From: Bordetella parapertussis
GTDB taxonomy: Bacteria > Pseudomonadota > Gammaproteobacteria > Burkholderiales > Burkholderiaceae_C
Assembly (NCBI GenBank): GCA_945861305.1
Contig: CAMATW010000031.1
Location: 1-31,007 of the forward strand
Direction of reading: 5' to 3'
Length of the DNA: 31,007 bases
Made by a program: the position numbers and the translations under genes
The notes under the pieces: model-generated
The model's input: only the letters and a program-made list of their open reading frames with translations
The model's database searches: none
What the model was told of the DNA's origin: nothing
Part shown: positions 1 to 7,781 of the stretch, in pieces
How positions within the stretch are numbered: the stretch's first letter is position 1
How the letters are laid out: every line of letters begins with the position of its first letter

Positions 1-714
1 GAAGTTGGTCTGGGCGCCCAAGAGGCCAAGGAGCTGAACATCGGGTTTTTCAAACGCATGGAGCACGGCACACCTTGGCTGCGTATGAAGTCTGCGCAAT
101 CGTTGGACGGTCAAACCGCTCTGCTCAATGGGCAAAGCCAATGGATCACTGGCGAGGCGGCTCGCTTGGATGGCCACCACTGGCGCGCGCGTGCCTGTGC
201 GGTTCTCACAGGCATTGGCACGGTGTTGCAAGACAACCCCCAGTTGAATGTGCGTGGTGTCAGCACCCCACGTCAGCCGCATCTGTTGTTGGTCGATTCA
301 CGTTTGCAAACCCCGCTAGATGCTCGTTTGTGGGGCTCGCACAGGCATGTGGTGATCTACCATGCCGAGCGTGACCCCTTTAAAGAAGAGGCGCTGAAGG
401 CACAAGGCGCCGAACTGGTGTGTTTGCCAGGTGCAGGCAACAAGGTGGACTTGAGCGCCATGTTGCAAGACATGGGGCAACGCGCTTACAACGAGGTTCA
501 CATCGAAGCGGGGCACAAGCTCAATGGCTCGCTTTTGAGTGCCGGTTTGGTCGATGAATTGCTGATCTATATCGCTCCTGTTTTGCTTGGGGCTGGACAG
601 CCCATGGCGGCTTTGCCGTTGCTTGAAAAAATCGATCATGCCAAGTCTTGGACATTCACCGACCCCACGCTTGTGGGTGCTGATTTGCGCGTCTTAGCCA
701 GACCCCTTCGCTGA
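1..714 (+). CDS. ribD: Riboflavin biosynthesis protein RibD, C-terminal reductase part (5' truncated by window)
   Basis: The reading frame is open from base 1 to the stop at 712-714, giving 237 residues. The N-terminal deaminase domain with its zinc motif lies outside the window. What remains is the reductase domain, which reduces the ribosyl side chain of the deaminated pyrimidine with NADPH. It opens with the linker ELNIGFFKRMEHGTPWLRMK, followed by SLDGQTAL and the ITGEAAR segment typical of RibD reductases, then TGIGTVLQDNPQLNVR. The ATG at 58 is internal to the domain and is not the true start. ribE follows after 17 bases, and the gene heads a rib cluster on the same strand. The family assignment is secure; only the missing 5' end limits it. 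Confidence 0.95.
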   Translation, partial: EVGLGAQEAKELNIGFFKRMEHGTPWLRMKSAQSLDGQTALLNGQSQWITGEAARLDGHHWRARACAVLTGIGTVLQDNPQLNVRGVSTPRQPHLLLVDSRLQTPLDARLWGSHRHVVIYHAERDPFKEEALKAQGAELVCLPGAGNKVDLSAMLQDMGQRAYNEVHIEAGHKLNGSLLSAGLVDELLIYIAPVLLGAGQPMAALPLLEKIDHAKSWTFTDPTLVGADLRVLARPLR

Positions 715-731
715 TCTGCCAAAATAGCCCC

Positions 732-1373
732 ATGTTCACCGGCATCATCACCGGCGTGGGGCGCATCGCCGCCGTGCACGACCTGGGTCGTTCTTTGGAT
801 CATGGCAAACGCCTTGAGATCAGCACACCTGCGCATTACTTAGATGATGTGGGCCTTGGAGACAGCATCGCCCTCAATGGCGCATGCATGACCGTCACCA
901 GTTTCAACGTCACACAAAACATTTTCACCATCGATATTTCAGCCGAGTCGCTGGCCAAAACCGCAGGCCTTGACCACATCGGCACCGTCCTCAATTTGGA
1001 AAAAGCGCTGCGCGCCAACGACCGGTTGGGTGGACATATCGTGTCGGGGCATGTGGATGGCATGGGCGTAGTGAGCCAATTTGAACAAATCGGCGAAAGC
1101 TGGTTGCTGCAAGTGATGGCCCCCCTGTCCCTTGCCAAGTTCCTTGCCTACAAAGGTTCCATCACCGTCAACGGCGTGAGTTTGACCGTCAACCGCGTTG
1201 AAGACAACCCTGAAGGTTGCTTGGTGTCCATCAACCTGATTCCCCACACCATAGAAAACACCGCGCTGGGTCACTTAAAGGACGCTAGCCAGGTGAATTT
1301 AGAAATCGACACAGTGGCTCGTTATGTGGAACGCATGATCAGCCTAGATACTTTATTGAAAGCAAACCCATGA
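732..1373 (+). CDS. ribE: Riboflavin synthase, alpha subunit
   Basis: This 213-residue protein dismutates two 6,7-dimethyl-8-ribityllumazine molecules into riboflavin and the pyrimidine that RibH reuses. The start [10 protein letters not shown] is the family signature. The protein shows the expected internal duplication of two lumazine-binding barrels, roughly residues 1-97 and 98-200. The second begins near [13 protein letters not shown] and contains SLTVNRV and NLIPHT. Length is normal for the family. There is no clear Shine-Dalgarno before 732, which suggests translation coupled to ribD, 17 bases upstream. Its last codons overlap the start of ribBX in an ATGA. No FMN riboswitch lies in the short gap upstream; if there is one, it is ahead of ribD, outside the window. 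Confidence 0.97.
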   Translation: MFTGIITGVGRIAAVHDLGRSLDHGKRLEISTPAHYLDDVGLGDSIALNGACMTVTSFNVTQNIFTIDISAESLAKTAGLDHIGTVLNLEKALRANDRLGGHIVSGHVDGMGVVSQFEQIGESWLLQVMAPLSLAKFLAYKGSITVNGVSLTVNRVEDNPEGCLVSINLIPHTIENTALGHLKDASQVNLEIDTVARYVERMISLDTLLKANP

Positions 1374-2491
1374 CAAGCCCTTTAAAGCCTGTTGCTATTT
1401 CTCCTTTGGCCGACATCGTGGCTGACATGAAAGCCGGTCGCATGGTGATTTTGGTCGATGAAGAAGACCGCGAAAACGAAGGCGACTTGGTGCTGGCGGC
1501 GGACCATGTCACGCCTGAAGCCATCAATTTCATGGCGCGCTTTGGTCGTGGCCTGGTTTGCCTCACGCTCACGCGCGAGCGCTGTGAGCACCTGAAACTA
1601 CCGCCCATGGTCGAGCGCAATGGCACGGTTTACAGCACCGCTTTCACCGTTTCCATTGAAGCCGCGCAAGGCGTGACCACCGGCATTTCGGCCGCCGACC
1701 GCGCCCGCACCGTGCAAGTGGCCGTTGCTAAAACCGCCACCGCCAGCGACTTGGTGCAACCTGGCCATATCTTCCCTTTGCAAGCAGTAGATGGCGGTGT
1801 GCTGATGCGCGCGGGTCACACCGAAGCGGGTTGCGATTTGGCTGCCATGTCGGGGTGCTCAGCTGCTGCAGTGATTTGCGAAATCATGAAAGACGACGGC
1901 ACCATGGCGCGCCTGCCCGACTTGATGACGTTTGCAGCAGAACACGGCTTGAAAATTGGCACCATTGCTGACTTGATTGAGTACCGCAGCCGCACAGAAT
2001 CTTTGGTGACAAAAATCAGCAGCCGGCCCATGACCACTGCACACGGTGAATTTGTCGCCCATGCCTACAAAGATCTGCCAAGCGACAGCGTGCACATTGC
2101 CTTGGTGCGTGGCAGTTGGGCTGCAGATCATTCGGTGTTGGCACGGGTTCACGAACCTTTGTCAGTGCTGGATGCGCTTGAACCGCAGCGGGTGATGCAC
2201 TCGTGGACCTTAGATGCCGCTTTAGCGCGAGTAGCGCACGAAGGCTCGGGCGTGGTGGTCCTTCTTAACTGCGGTGAAACTGGCGAGCGATTACTGGCGC
2301 AATTTGAAGGCGTGGCGCGATCGGCCCAAGCCCCCGAGCGCGGTCGCATGGACTTACGCACCTATGGCATAGGCGCACAAATTTTGCGTGACTGCAGCGT
2401 TCAAAAAATGCGCCTTATGGGCAACCCCAGGCGCATGCCCAGCATGACAGGTTACGGGCTGGAAATCACCGGCTACCTCTCCAAGGAATGA
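1370..2491 (+). CDS. ribBX: 3,4-dihydroxy-2-butanone-4-phosphate synthase fused to a degenerate GTP cyclohydrolase II domain (RibBX type)
   Basis: The 373-residue protein has an N-terminal RibB domain (about 8-205) that converts ribulose 5-phosphate into the four-carbon precursor of lumazine. The acidic active-site segment [11 protein letters not shown] (30-40), the [12 protein letters not shown] segment and the RAGHTEAG segment are all intact. The C-terminal part (about 215-373) aligns by eye with GTP cyclohydrolase II, for example in [10 protein letters not shown] near its end. However, the zinc and substrate segment, normally VRVHSECLTGD, reads [13 protein letters not shown] (258-270) and has no cysteine ligands. 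GTP cyclohydrolase activity is therefore unlikely. RibB proteins with such a dead tail are described as RibBX in Proteobacteria. A separate ribA should exist elsewhere in the genome. It overlaps ribE by four bases, and ribH follows after one base. Confidence 0.93.
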   Translation: MTSPLKPVAISPLADIVADMKAGRMVILVDEEDRENEGDLVLAADHVTPEAINFMARFGRGLVCLTLTRERCEHLKLPPMVERNGTVYSTAFTVSIEAAQGVTTGISAADRARTVQVAVAKTATASDLVQPGHIFPLQAVDGGVLMRAGHTEAGCDLAAMSGCSAAAVICEIMKDDGTMARLPDLMTFAAEHGLKIGTIADLIEYRSRTESLVTKISSRPMTTAHGEFVAHAYKDLPSDSVHIALVRGSWAADHSVLARVHEPLSVLDALEPQRVMHSWTLDAALARVAHEGSGVVVLLNCGETGERLLAQFEGVARSAQAPERGRMDLRTYGIGAQILRDCSVQKMRLMGNPRRMPSMTGYGLEITGYLSKE

Positions 2492-2492
2492 A

Positions 2493-2960
2493 ATGCACCA
2501 CCCCGACTTAAGCGCTACTCGTACCGACATGGATGGCCGCAATCTGCACATTGGCATCGTGCAAGCACGCTTTAACCTAGACGTCACCACCGCATTGGTG
2601 CAGGCCTGCTTGGCTGAACTGAAAACACTCAAGGTACCTGAAAGCAATATCCATCATGTGACCGTGCCTGGCGCATTGGAAGTGCCTGTGGCTTTGCAGG
2701 CCTTGGCGCAAACCCAGCGCTTCGATGCGCTCATCGCCTTGGGTTGCATCGTTCGGGGCGAAACCTACCACTTTGAACTGGTGGCCAATGAATCGGGTTC
2801 GGCCATAACGCAGTTGGCGCTAGACCATGGCTTACCGATTGCTAATGCGATTCTCACCACCGAAGACCTGCCCCAAGCCGTGGCGCGTCAAACCGACAAG
2901 GGCCGCGATGCGGCTCGGGTTGCGGTTGAAATGGCACTGTTGATGCAAAGCCTGTCATGA
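2493..2960 (+). CDS. ribH: 6,7-dimethyl-8-ribityllumazine synthase
   Basis: At 155 residues this is the lumazine synthase that condenses the butanone phosphate from RibBX with the pyrimidine from RibD. Visible family motifs are IGIVQARFN at the substrate pocket, VPGALEVP (phosphate and pyrimidine contacts), and [16 protein letters not shown] with the catalytic histidine in TYHFE. The length fits the icosahedral or pentameric lumazine synthases. The start one base after the ribBX stop and the ATGA overlap with nusB at the other end indicate translational coupling inside the rib operon. Nothing is unusual in the sequence. Confidence 0.97.
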   Translation: MHHPDLSATRTDMDGRNLHIGIVQARFNLDVTTALVQACLAELKTLKVPESNIHHVTVPGALEVPVALQALAQTQRFDALIALGCIVRGETYHFELVANESGSAITQLALDHGLPIANAILTTEDLPQAVARQTDKGRDAARVAVEMALLMQSLS

Positions 2961-3454
2961 CCGATCACAACCTACGCCGTGCCAGTGCCCGTGCCGCCCG
3001 TACCCGTGCGCGCGGTTTTGCATTGCAAGCGCTCTACCAAGTGATGGTGGGTGGCAACCCTGCCGATGAGGTCGACCTCTTTACCCGAGACCTCAGTGGA
3101 TTTAACAAAGCAGATGCGGTGCATTTCGATGCCCTGCTGCATGGCTGTGCTGAACACGCAACCGCGCTGGATGCGCTCATTCTGCCCATGTTGGACCGCA
3201 AGTTAACCGAACTCTCACCCATCGAACACGCGGTGCTGTGGATTGGCGCTTACGAGTTGCAACACTGCATCGACATCCCTTGGCGTGTGGTGTTGAATGA
3301 ATGCATCGATTTGGCCAAAGAGTTTGGCGGTACCGATGGTCACAAATACGTGAACGCGGTGCTCAACCAATTGGCACCCCATTTACGCGCTACTGAGGTA
3401 GAGGCTGACCGCAAAACTCCTACAGTTGACTTACCCACAGCAGCCACCGAATAA
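2957..3454 (+). CDS. nusB: Transcription antitermination factor NusB
   Basis: This small all-helical RNA-binding protein (165 residues) pairs with NusE (S10) on boxA RNA to promote antitermination of rRNA operons. The N-terminal basic segment [19 protein letters not shown] is the boxA-binding arginine-rich helix. The C-terminal half contains the conserved [16 protein letters not shown] and [29 protein letters not shown] motifs. The last 20 or so residues, rich in T, E and A, are a variable tail. The gene overlaps ribH by ATGA, and the ribH-nusB pair is a common arrangement in Proteobacteria. The aminotransferase gene begins two bases after its stop. Confidence 0.97.
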   Translation: MTDHNLRRASARAARTRARGFALQALYQVMVGGNPADEVDLFTRDLSGFNKADAVHFDALLHGCAEHATALDALILPMLDRKLTELSPIEHAVLWIGAYELQHCIDIPWRVVLNECIDLAKEFGGTDGHKYVNAVLNQLAPHLRATEVEADRKTPTVDLPTAATE

Positions 3455-3456
3455 AC

Positions 3457-4647
3457 ATGCGCATCACGCAACGCGCCCAACGCATCGAGCCTTTCTATGT
3501 GATGGAAATGGCCAAAGCGGCACAGCGTATTGCTACAGAGGTTAAGCACACCGATCAACCGATGGTGTTCCTCAATATTGGCGAACCCGATTTCACCGCC
3601 CCGCCCTTGGTGCAAGAGGCTGCTGAGCGGGCAGTGCGCGATGGCCGAACCCAGTACACAAATGCATTGGGCCTTGAAGCCCTGCGCGAACGCATCAGCG
3701 CTTGGTATGGATCGCGCTTTGGCGTACAAGTGCCTGCGCGTCGCATCGTGGTCACAGCTGGTGCCTCAGGGGCGTTGCTGCTGGCCTGCATGGCCCTGAT
3801 TGAAGACGGCGACGAGGTGCTGATGCCTGACCCCAGTTACCCCTGCAACCGCCATTTCGTCAGTGCTGCCCAAGGGCGTGCTGTGCTGTTAGCCACCGAT
3901 GCAGCGCAACGCTTTCAGTTAAGTGCATCACAGGTCAAGGCCCACTGGGGAGCCAAAACCCGCGGTGTGTTGTTAGCGTCTCCCTCCAACCCCACAGGCA
4001 CATCGGTGGCCGCTGCAGAGCTCCAAGCGATTCACAGCGTGGTGCAGCAACACGACGGTATCACGATGGTGGACGAGATTTACTTGGGTCTGAGCTATGA
4101 CGACGCCTTCGCGCAAACCGCTTTGGCGATTGACGATCAGATCATCAGCATCAACAGTTTTTCCAAGTACTTCAATATGACCGGTTGGCGCTTAGGGTGG
4201 TTGGTGGTGCCCGATGCCTTGGTGCCAGTCATTGAGCGTTTAGCGCAAAACCTGTTTATTTGCCCCAGCACCGTGTCACAGTACGCTGCCTTGGCGTGCT
4301 TTGAACCCGAGAGCTTAGGCCTCTATGAAGATCGACGTGCGGCATTCAAAGCAAGGCGAGACATTTTCATTCCCCAACTCAATGCCATAGGGTTGCCGGT
4401 GCCGGTCATGCCAGACGGCGCGTTTTACGCTTGGGCCGATTGCCGTGAGGCTTGCCATCGCATTGGCTTAAAGGACAGTTGGGCCTTTGCCGAACACCTG
4501 ATGCAACACGCCCATGTGGCGGTCACCCCTGGACGCGACTTTGGTACACATTCGCCAGGCGACTATGTGCGCTTCTCTACCGCGTCTTCCTTGCAGGACT
4601 TGCATACTGCGGCACAACGCATTCAAAGACTGTTGGAGGCCGCATGA
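3457..4647 (+). CDS. Pyridoxal-phosphate-dependent aminotransferase, class I/II
   Basis: The 396-residue protein is a fold-type I aminotransferase. It has the substrate loop NIGEPDFTAPP (40-50), the cofactor segment TAGASGALLLA, the SPSNPTGT motif (175-182), VDEIY (aspartate to the pyridine nitrogen) and SINSFSKYFNMTGWRLGW, with the Schiff-base lysine at 237. The C-terminal FSTASS region carries the arginine expected to hold the substrate carboxylate. The family includes aspartate, alanine and aromatic aminotransferases, and the sequence alone does not let me choose the substrate. It lies two bases after nusB and overlaps ybgC by ATGA, so it bridges the rib-nusB and tol groups. No metabolic link to either is evident. 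Confidence 0.93.
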   Translation: MRITQRAQRIEPFYVMEMAKAAQRIATEVKHTDQPMVFLNIGEPDFTAPPLVQEAAERAVRDGRTQYTNALGLEALRERISAWYGSRFGVQVPARRIVVTAGASGALLLACMALIEDGDEVLMPDPSYPCNRHFVSAAQGRAVLLATDAAQRFQLSASQVKAHWGAKTRGVLLASPSNPTGTSVAAAELQAIHSVVQQHDGITMVDEIYLGLSYDDAFAQTALAIDDQIISINSFSKYFNMTGWRLGWLVVPDALVPVIERLAQNLFICPSTVSQYAALACFEPESLGLYEDRRAAFKARRDIFIPQLNAIGLPVPVMPDGAFYAWADCREACHRIGLKDSWAFAEHLMQHAHVAVTPGRDFGTHSPGDYVRFSTASSLQDLHTAAQRIQRLLEAA

Positions 4648-5045
4648 GTTTTGAATTTCCTGTGCGTGTTTACTGGGAAGACACCGATGCGGGTGGCATC
4701 GTGTTTTATGCCAACTATTTAAAGTTTTTCGAACGCGCTCGCACCGAATGGCTGCGCCATTTGGGCATTGAGCAGCAAGCGCTGCGCGAAGCCACGGGTG
4801 GCATGTTTGTGGTGGTTGAAACTCAGTTGAAGTACCACAAACCCGCTCAACTCGATGACTTATTGACCGTTAATGCCAGCTCGCTGAGCAAAGGCCGTTC
4901 TAGTTTGGTCATCGCCCAACAAGCTTGGCGTAAAGTTGGCGAGCCAGTGTTGCTGTGTGAAGGTACGATTCGCATTGGCTGGGTGCAAGCTGCTAGCCTC
5001 AAGCCCGACCGCATTCCCCCTTCCATTTTGGAGCGTTTGATATGA
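4644..5045 (+). CDS. ybgC: Tol-Pal-associated acyl-CoA thioesterase YbgC
   Basis: This 133-residue hot-dog-fold thioesterase is the usual first gene of tol-pal clusters. The start at 4644 is chosen because GGAG lies a few bases upstream, the ATG overlaps the preceding stop as ATGA, and the protein then begins with the family pattern FPVRVYWEDTDAGGIVFYAN. In that pattern the aspartate of DTDAGG is the catalytic residue. The same frame is open further upstream inside the aminotransferase gene, but that extension is not homologous. FFERARTEWLRHLG and the short-chain acyl-CoA pocket LKYHKPAQLDDLL are also visible. Its stop overlaps the tolQ start (ATGA). Confidence 0.95.
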   Translation: MSFEFPVRVYWEDTDAGGIVFYANYLKFFERARTEWLRHLGIEQQALREATGGMFVVVETQLKYHKPAQLDDLLTVNASSLSKGRSSLVIAQQAWRKVGEPVLLCEGTIRIGWVQAASLKPDRIPPSILERLI

Positions 5046-5737
5046 ACCAAGAGTTTTCCATTGTTCACTTGCTGCTCAATGCCAGCTGGGTGGTGCAGGC
5101 GGTTGTGCTGCTGTTGCTGTTGGTGTCCTTGCTGAGTTGGACAGCAATTTTTCGCAAGCTCTTGTCGCTGGGGGATGTGCGTCGGTTGAACGACGAATTT
5201 GAGCGCGAGTTTTGGTCTGGCAAAAGTCTGCAAGAGTTGTTTGCAGCGGCTCAGCAAAACGCCAAGCTCTCTGGTCCCATGGAACGCATTTTTGCCAGTG
5301 GTATGCGCGAATACCAAAAACTGCGTGAGAGGCGTATCACCGACAGCGGCCTCTTGATGGACGGAGCCCGTCGCGCCATGCGTGCCAGCCTGCAGCGCGA
5401 AATGGACGCCATTGAATCCAACTTGTCCATGTTGGCGTCAGTGGGTTCGGTCTCCCCTTATGTGGGTTTGTTTGGCACCGTGTGGGGCATCATGCATGCG
5501 TTCACAGGCTTGGCGCAAATGCAGCAAATCACATTGGCCAAGGTCGCCCCTGGCATTGCCGAGGCACTGGTGGCCACTGCCATCGGTTTGTTTGCCGCCA
5601 TTCCTGCAGTGCTGGCATTTAACCGGTTCTCTCGCGACATTGACCGCGTGGCCAACCGCCTTGAAACATTTATTGAAGAGTTCTCCAACATCTTGCAACG
5701 CAATGTGGGTGCACAAGCCACCACGCTGACACGCTAA
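5042..5737 (+). CDS. tolQ: Tol-Pal system inner-membrane motor subunit TolQ
   Basis: The 231-residue protein is a MotA/ExbB/TolQ-family inner-membrane protein. With TolR it forms the proton-driven stator that energises TolA during outer-membrane constriction. Three membrane segments are visible: residues about 15-37 (VVQAVVLLLLLVSLLSWTAI), about 138-160 around SPYVGLFGTVWGIMHAF, and about 172-196 (GIAEALVATAIGLFAAIPAV). The conserved VGLFGTVWGI and VAPGIAEALVATAIGL motifs line the proton path. It overlaps ybgC by four bases, and tolR follows 15 bases later, so the three motor genes are co-transcribed. Confidence 0.97.
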   Translation: MNQEFSIVHLLLNASWVVQAVVLLLLLVSLLSWTAIFRKLLSLGDVRRLNDEFEREFWSGKSLQELFAAAQQNAKLSGPMERIFASGMREYQKLRERRITDSGLLMDGARRAMRASLQREMDAIESNLSMLASVGSVSPYVGLFGTVWGIMHAFTGLAQMQQITLAKVAPGIAEALVATAIGLFAAIPAVLAFNRFSRDIDRVANRLETFIEEFSNILQRNVGAQATTLTR

Positions 5738-5752
5738 AGCGAGGCCAAGCCC

Positions 5753-6196
5753 ATGTCTTCCTCTACACCTCGCAGCATGCGACGGCGCACCATGAGCGAC
5801 ATCAATATGGTGCCCTTCATCGATGTGATGTTGGTGCTGCTCATCATCTTCATGGTCACGGCGCCCTTGATGGCGCCCAGTGTGATTGATATTCCTACCG
5901 TGGGCAAGGCCAGCGCTGCGCCAGAGCAGGTCATCACTGTCGAGATAGACAAAAAGCTCAAAATCATGGTCAAGTCGCGCAGTGCATCTAATGCGCCCGG
6001 CACTGATGTCAAGCAGACTGCCACCATGGATACTGTAGCGGCCATGGCCTTGCAACTGCAAGCTGGCAACTCCGCCACGCCCGTGGTTATCAGTGCAGAC
6101 AAACAAATCGCTTATGAAAATGTGGTCAAGCTGATGGACAGCTTGCAACGCGCTGGTGTGCAGCGTGTGGGTTTGTCGGTTCAATTGAACAATTGA
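5753..6196 (+). CDS. tolR: Tol-Pal system protein TolR (ExbD/TolR family)
   Basis: This 147-residue protein has one transmembrane helix and a periplasmic domain and forms the TolQR proton channel. The segment SDINMVPFIDVMLVLLIIFM holds the membrane aspartate (D24) that carries protons in this family. A basic patch (MRRRTM) keeps the N terminus in the cytoplasm. The periplasmic part (about 45-147) ends in ENVVKLMDSLQRAGVQRVGLSV, the typical ExbD/TolR C-terminal helix and strand. The length is normal. It lies between tolQ (15-base gap) and tolA (10-base gap). Confidence 0.96.
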   Translation: MSSSTPRSMRRRTMSDINMVPFIDVMLVLLIIFMVTAPLMAPSVIDIPTVGKASAAPEQVITVEIDKKLKIMVKSRSASNAPGTDVKQTATMDTVAAMALQLQAGNSATPVVISADKQIAYENVVKLMDSLQRAGVQRVGLSVQLNN

Positions 6197-6206
6197 CACA
6201 GGCCGT

Positions 6207-7004
6207 ATGAGTTCAAGCGACGCTCACTTGGAATTTGCGCCTGCCCCTGACGCTGGCAATGGTCGTGCGCTGGTGTTGGCTGTGGGTGTGCATGCCTTGC
6301 TATTGTTGGCCTTGAACTGGGGAACCTTGTGGTCGCAGCAGCCGCAAGACATGAGTGTGGAAGCCGAATTGTGGTCTGCCGTACCCCAACCGGCTGCACC
6401 TAAAGCAGAACTGCCTCCTGAGCCAGAGGTCCCACCTACGCCCGAGCCAGAGCCCAAGGTGCAAAACGAGCCCCCTTCCCCCGTTGCGCTCCCTGTCAAA
6501 ACCGCAGAAGCACCAAAGCCCATGGTCGATCCGCAAATTGCCATTGACAAGTTGAAAAAGAAACAAGCTGAGAAGGAAGAAGAAGCCAAACGCAAAGCGC
6601 AAGAAAAACAAGAAGCCAAGGAGGCAGAGTCACGTCACCAAGCGGCCGTCAAACGCTTGCAATCCATGGCAGGGTCAGCGGGCACACCTGTGGATACCGG
6701 TGTGGCACCCAAAGCCAGTGGACCATCTGCCAGCTACATTGGCCGATTGAGAGCCAAAGTCAAACCAAACATCACCTTTCCCGACAACTTGTTGCAAAAC
6801 GTGGTGGGCAATCCCACTGCCGAGGTGGAGGTGACTTGCAGCCCTAGCGGAAAAATCGAAGACGTCAATTTGGTCAAATCCAGTGGCAACAACGCTTGGG
6901 ATGAAGCTGTGCTCAACGGTCTGCGCAAAACCGCGATGTTGCCCCGCGATGTGGACGGCAGTGTGCCAACGAGGTTGGTGTTCAGCTTTCGCCCCCGAGA
7001 TTAA
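6207..7004 (+). CDS. tolA: Tol-Pal system protein TolA with TonB-like C-terminal domain
   Basis: The 265-residue protein is anchored by one N-terminal helix (about 20-38, GRALVLAVGVHALLLLALN). A proline- and glutamate-rich spacer follows (about 62-110), then a charged helical stretch rich in lysine, glutamate and alanine (about 111-152), and a C-terminal TonB/TolA fold (about 175-265) that starts at YIGRLRAKVKPNITFP. This layout spans the periplasm to reach TolB/Pal and the outer membrane. The helical spacer is shorter than in enteric TolA. It is the last gene of the operon on this strand. tolB and pal, which normally follow, are absent; an opposite-strand regulator comes next. Confidence 0.93.
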   Translation: MSSSDAHLEFAPAPDAGNGRALVLAVGVHALLLLALNWGTLWSQQPQDMSVEAELWSAVPQPAAPKAELPPEPEVPPTPEPEPKVQNEPPSPVALPVKTAEAPKPMVDPQIAIDKLKKKQAEKEEEAKRKAQEKQEAKEAESRHQAAVKRLQSMAGSAGTPVDTGVAPKASGPSASYIGRLRAKVKPNITFPDNLLQNVVGNPTAEVEVTCSPSGKIEDVNLVKSSGNNAWDEAVLNGLRKTAMLPRDVDGSVPTRLVFSFRPRD

Positions 7005-7008
7005 GTCA

Positions 7009-7039
7009 GGCGTGGCGAAGTTAGCCGCAAGCCCACGCC
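7009..7039. terminator. Possible hairpin between tolA and the convergent regulator gene
   Basis: A perfect 7-bp stem (GGCGTGG at 7009-7015 with CCACGCC at 7033-7039) encloses a 17-base loop just after the tolA stop. There is no T-run on either side, so it is not a classical intrinsic terminator. It could be a 3' stabilising structure or part of a Rho-dependent end. It sits in the 63-base gap between two convergent genes, where a terminator is expected. Confidence 0.35.
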
Positions 7040-7067
7040 AATCGATGTGCCCTTGCCTGCTTGGCGT

Positions 7068-7703
7068 CTAAACATCGCTGACCTGTTGCTGTATCCACTG
7101 CAAGTAGCGATGCGTCGCTTCGGTACGGTTGTCCACGCCCAGTTTGCGCAGCACTTCACGCGTATGACTGCGCACCGTGGCCTCACTCAGGCGTAAATGT
7201 TGGGCGATGCGACGACTGGTCCAACCCTTGGACAGCTGCGCCAACACCAAGCGTTGCTGCGTCGTCAAACTTTGAAAGCGATCGTATAGAGATTTGCTCT
7301 CCTGTATGTTGACCGATAACGGAACCGACAGGACCTGATACATGGCGCTGAGCAATGCGGACATGAACGCACTGGAGGGCAAGGCTTTGTTCACAAATGT
7401 CACACCACTGGCTAGACAAGCGGCTTCAATGCAGGGGTCTTGCAAAGCAGACAGAACCAACAATGCGCCTTGGGGACGCAACTCACATACGGCGTTCAGG
7501 GTATGCAACCCTTGGGCATCAGGCAGGTTCAAGTCCAGCAACACCAATGCCCAGGTCTCGGTCGATGACAAAAGGCACACAGCAGATGAAAGCGCGGTAG
7601 CAATGTGACACTGAGCAAGTGGCAAACAGCTTTGCACCGACACAGCGATGGCGTCAGCCATCAAGGGCTGGTCTTCGATGATCAAGATGCGCGGGTGAGG
7701 CAT
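7068..7703 (-). CDS. Two-component response regulator, NarL/LuxR family (orphan)
   Basis: The 211-residue protein has an N-terminal receiver domain: acidic pair E10/D11 in IIEDQP, phospho-acceptor D57 in LLDLNLPDAQG, and conserved lysine K106 in VNKALP. The LuxR-type helix-turn-helix lies at about residues 145-205 (LTTQQRLVLAQLSKGWTSRRIAQHL, then SEATVRSHTREVLRKLGV). It should bind DNA after phosphorylation. The start is supported by AGGAG about six bases upstream. No histidine kinase gene is adjacent, so its partner and targets are unknown. It is convergent with tolA, and the MFS gene lies upstream on the same strand with a 78-base gap. Confidence 0.9.
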   Translation of the reverse strand: MPHPRILIIEDQPLMADAIAVSVQSCLPLAQCHIATALSSAVCLLSSTETWALVLLDLNLPDAQGLHTLNAVCELRPQGALLVLSALQDPCIEAACLASGVTFVNKALPSSAFMSALLSAMYQVLSVPLSVNIQESKSLYDRFQSLTTQQRLVLAQLSKGWTSRRIAQHLRLSEATVRSHTREVLRKLGVDNRTEATHRYLQWIQQQVSDV

Positions 7704-7761
7704 AACATCTCCTTGGACGAGATGTACGCAATTTCTGTGTCGTCGACAAGACCCGTGCTAC

Positions 7762-7777
7762 AAAATTGAGCAATTTT
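7762..7777. other. Short AT-rich palindrome between the MFS gene and the response regulator
   Basis: AAAATTG (7762-7768) and CAATTTT (7771-7777) form a perfect 7-bp inverted repeat with a 2-base centre. It lies five bases past the MFS stop and about 60 bases upstream of the regulator start. It could be a weak terminator of the MFS/aroC transcript or an operator for the regulator gene. The sequence does not decide between them. Confidence 0.3.
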
Positions 7778-7781
7778 TCAG

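Noticed and set aside
715..731. FMN riboswitch before ribE
   Set aside because: The gap is only 17 bases and holds no conserved riboswitch sequence. Any such element would lie upstream of ribD, outside the window.
4452..4643. N-terminal extension of YbgC from an upstream start at 4452
   Set aside because: The extension lies entirely within the aminotransferase gene in another frame, and YbgC homology begins only at 4644, where a Shine-Dalgarno is present.
5438..6199. Minus-strand open frame of 253 codons opposite tolQ/tolR
   Set aside because: It is histidine- and glycine-rich shadow translation of two certain genes on the other strand.
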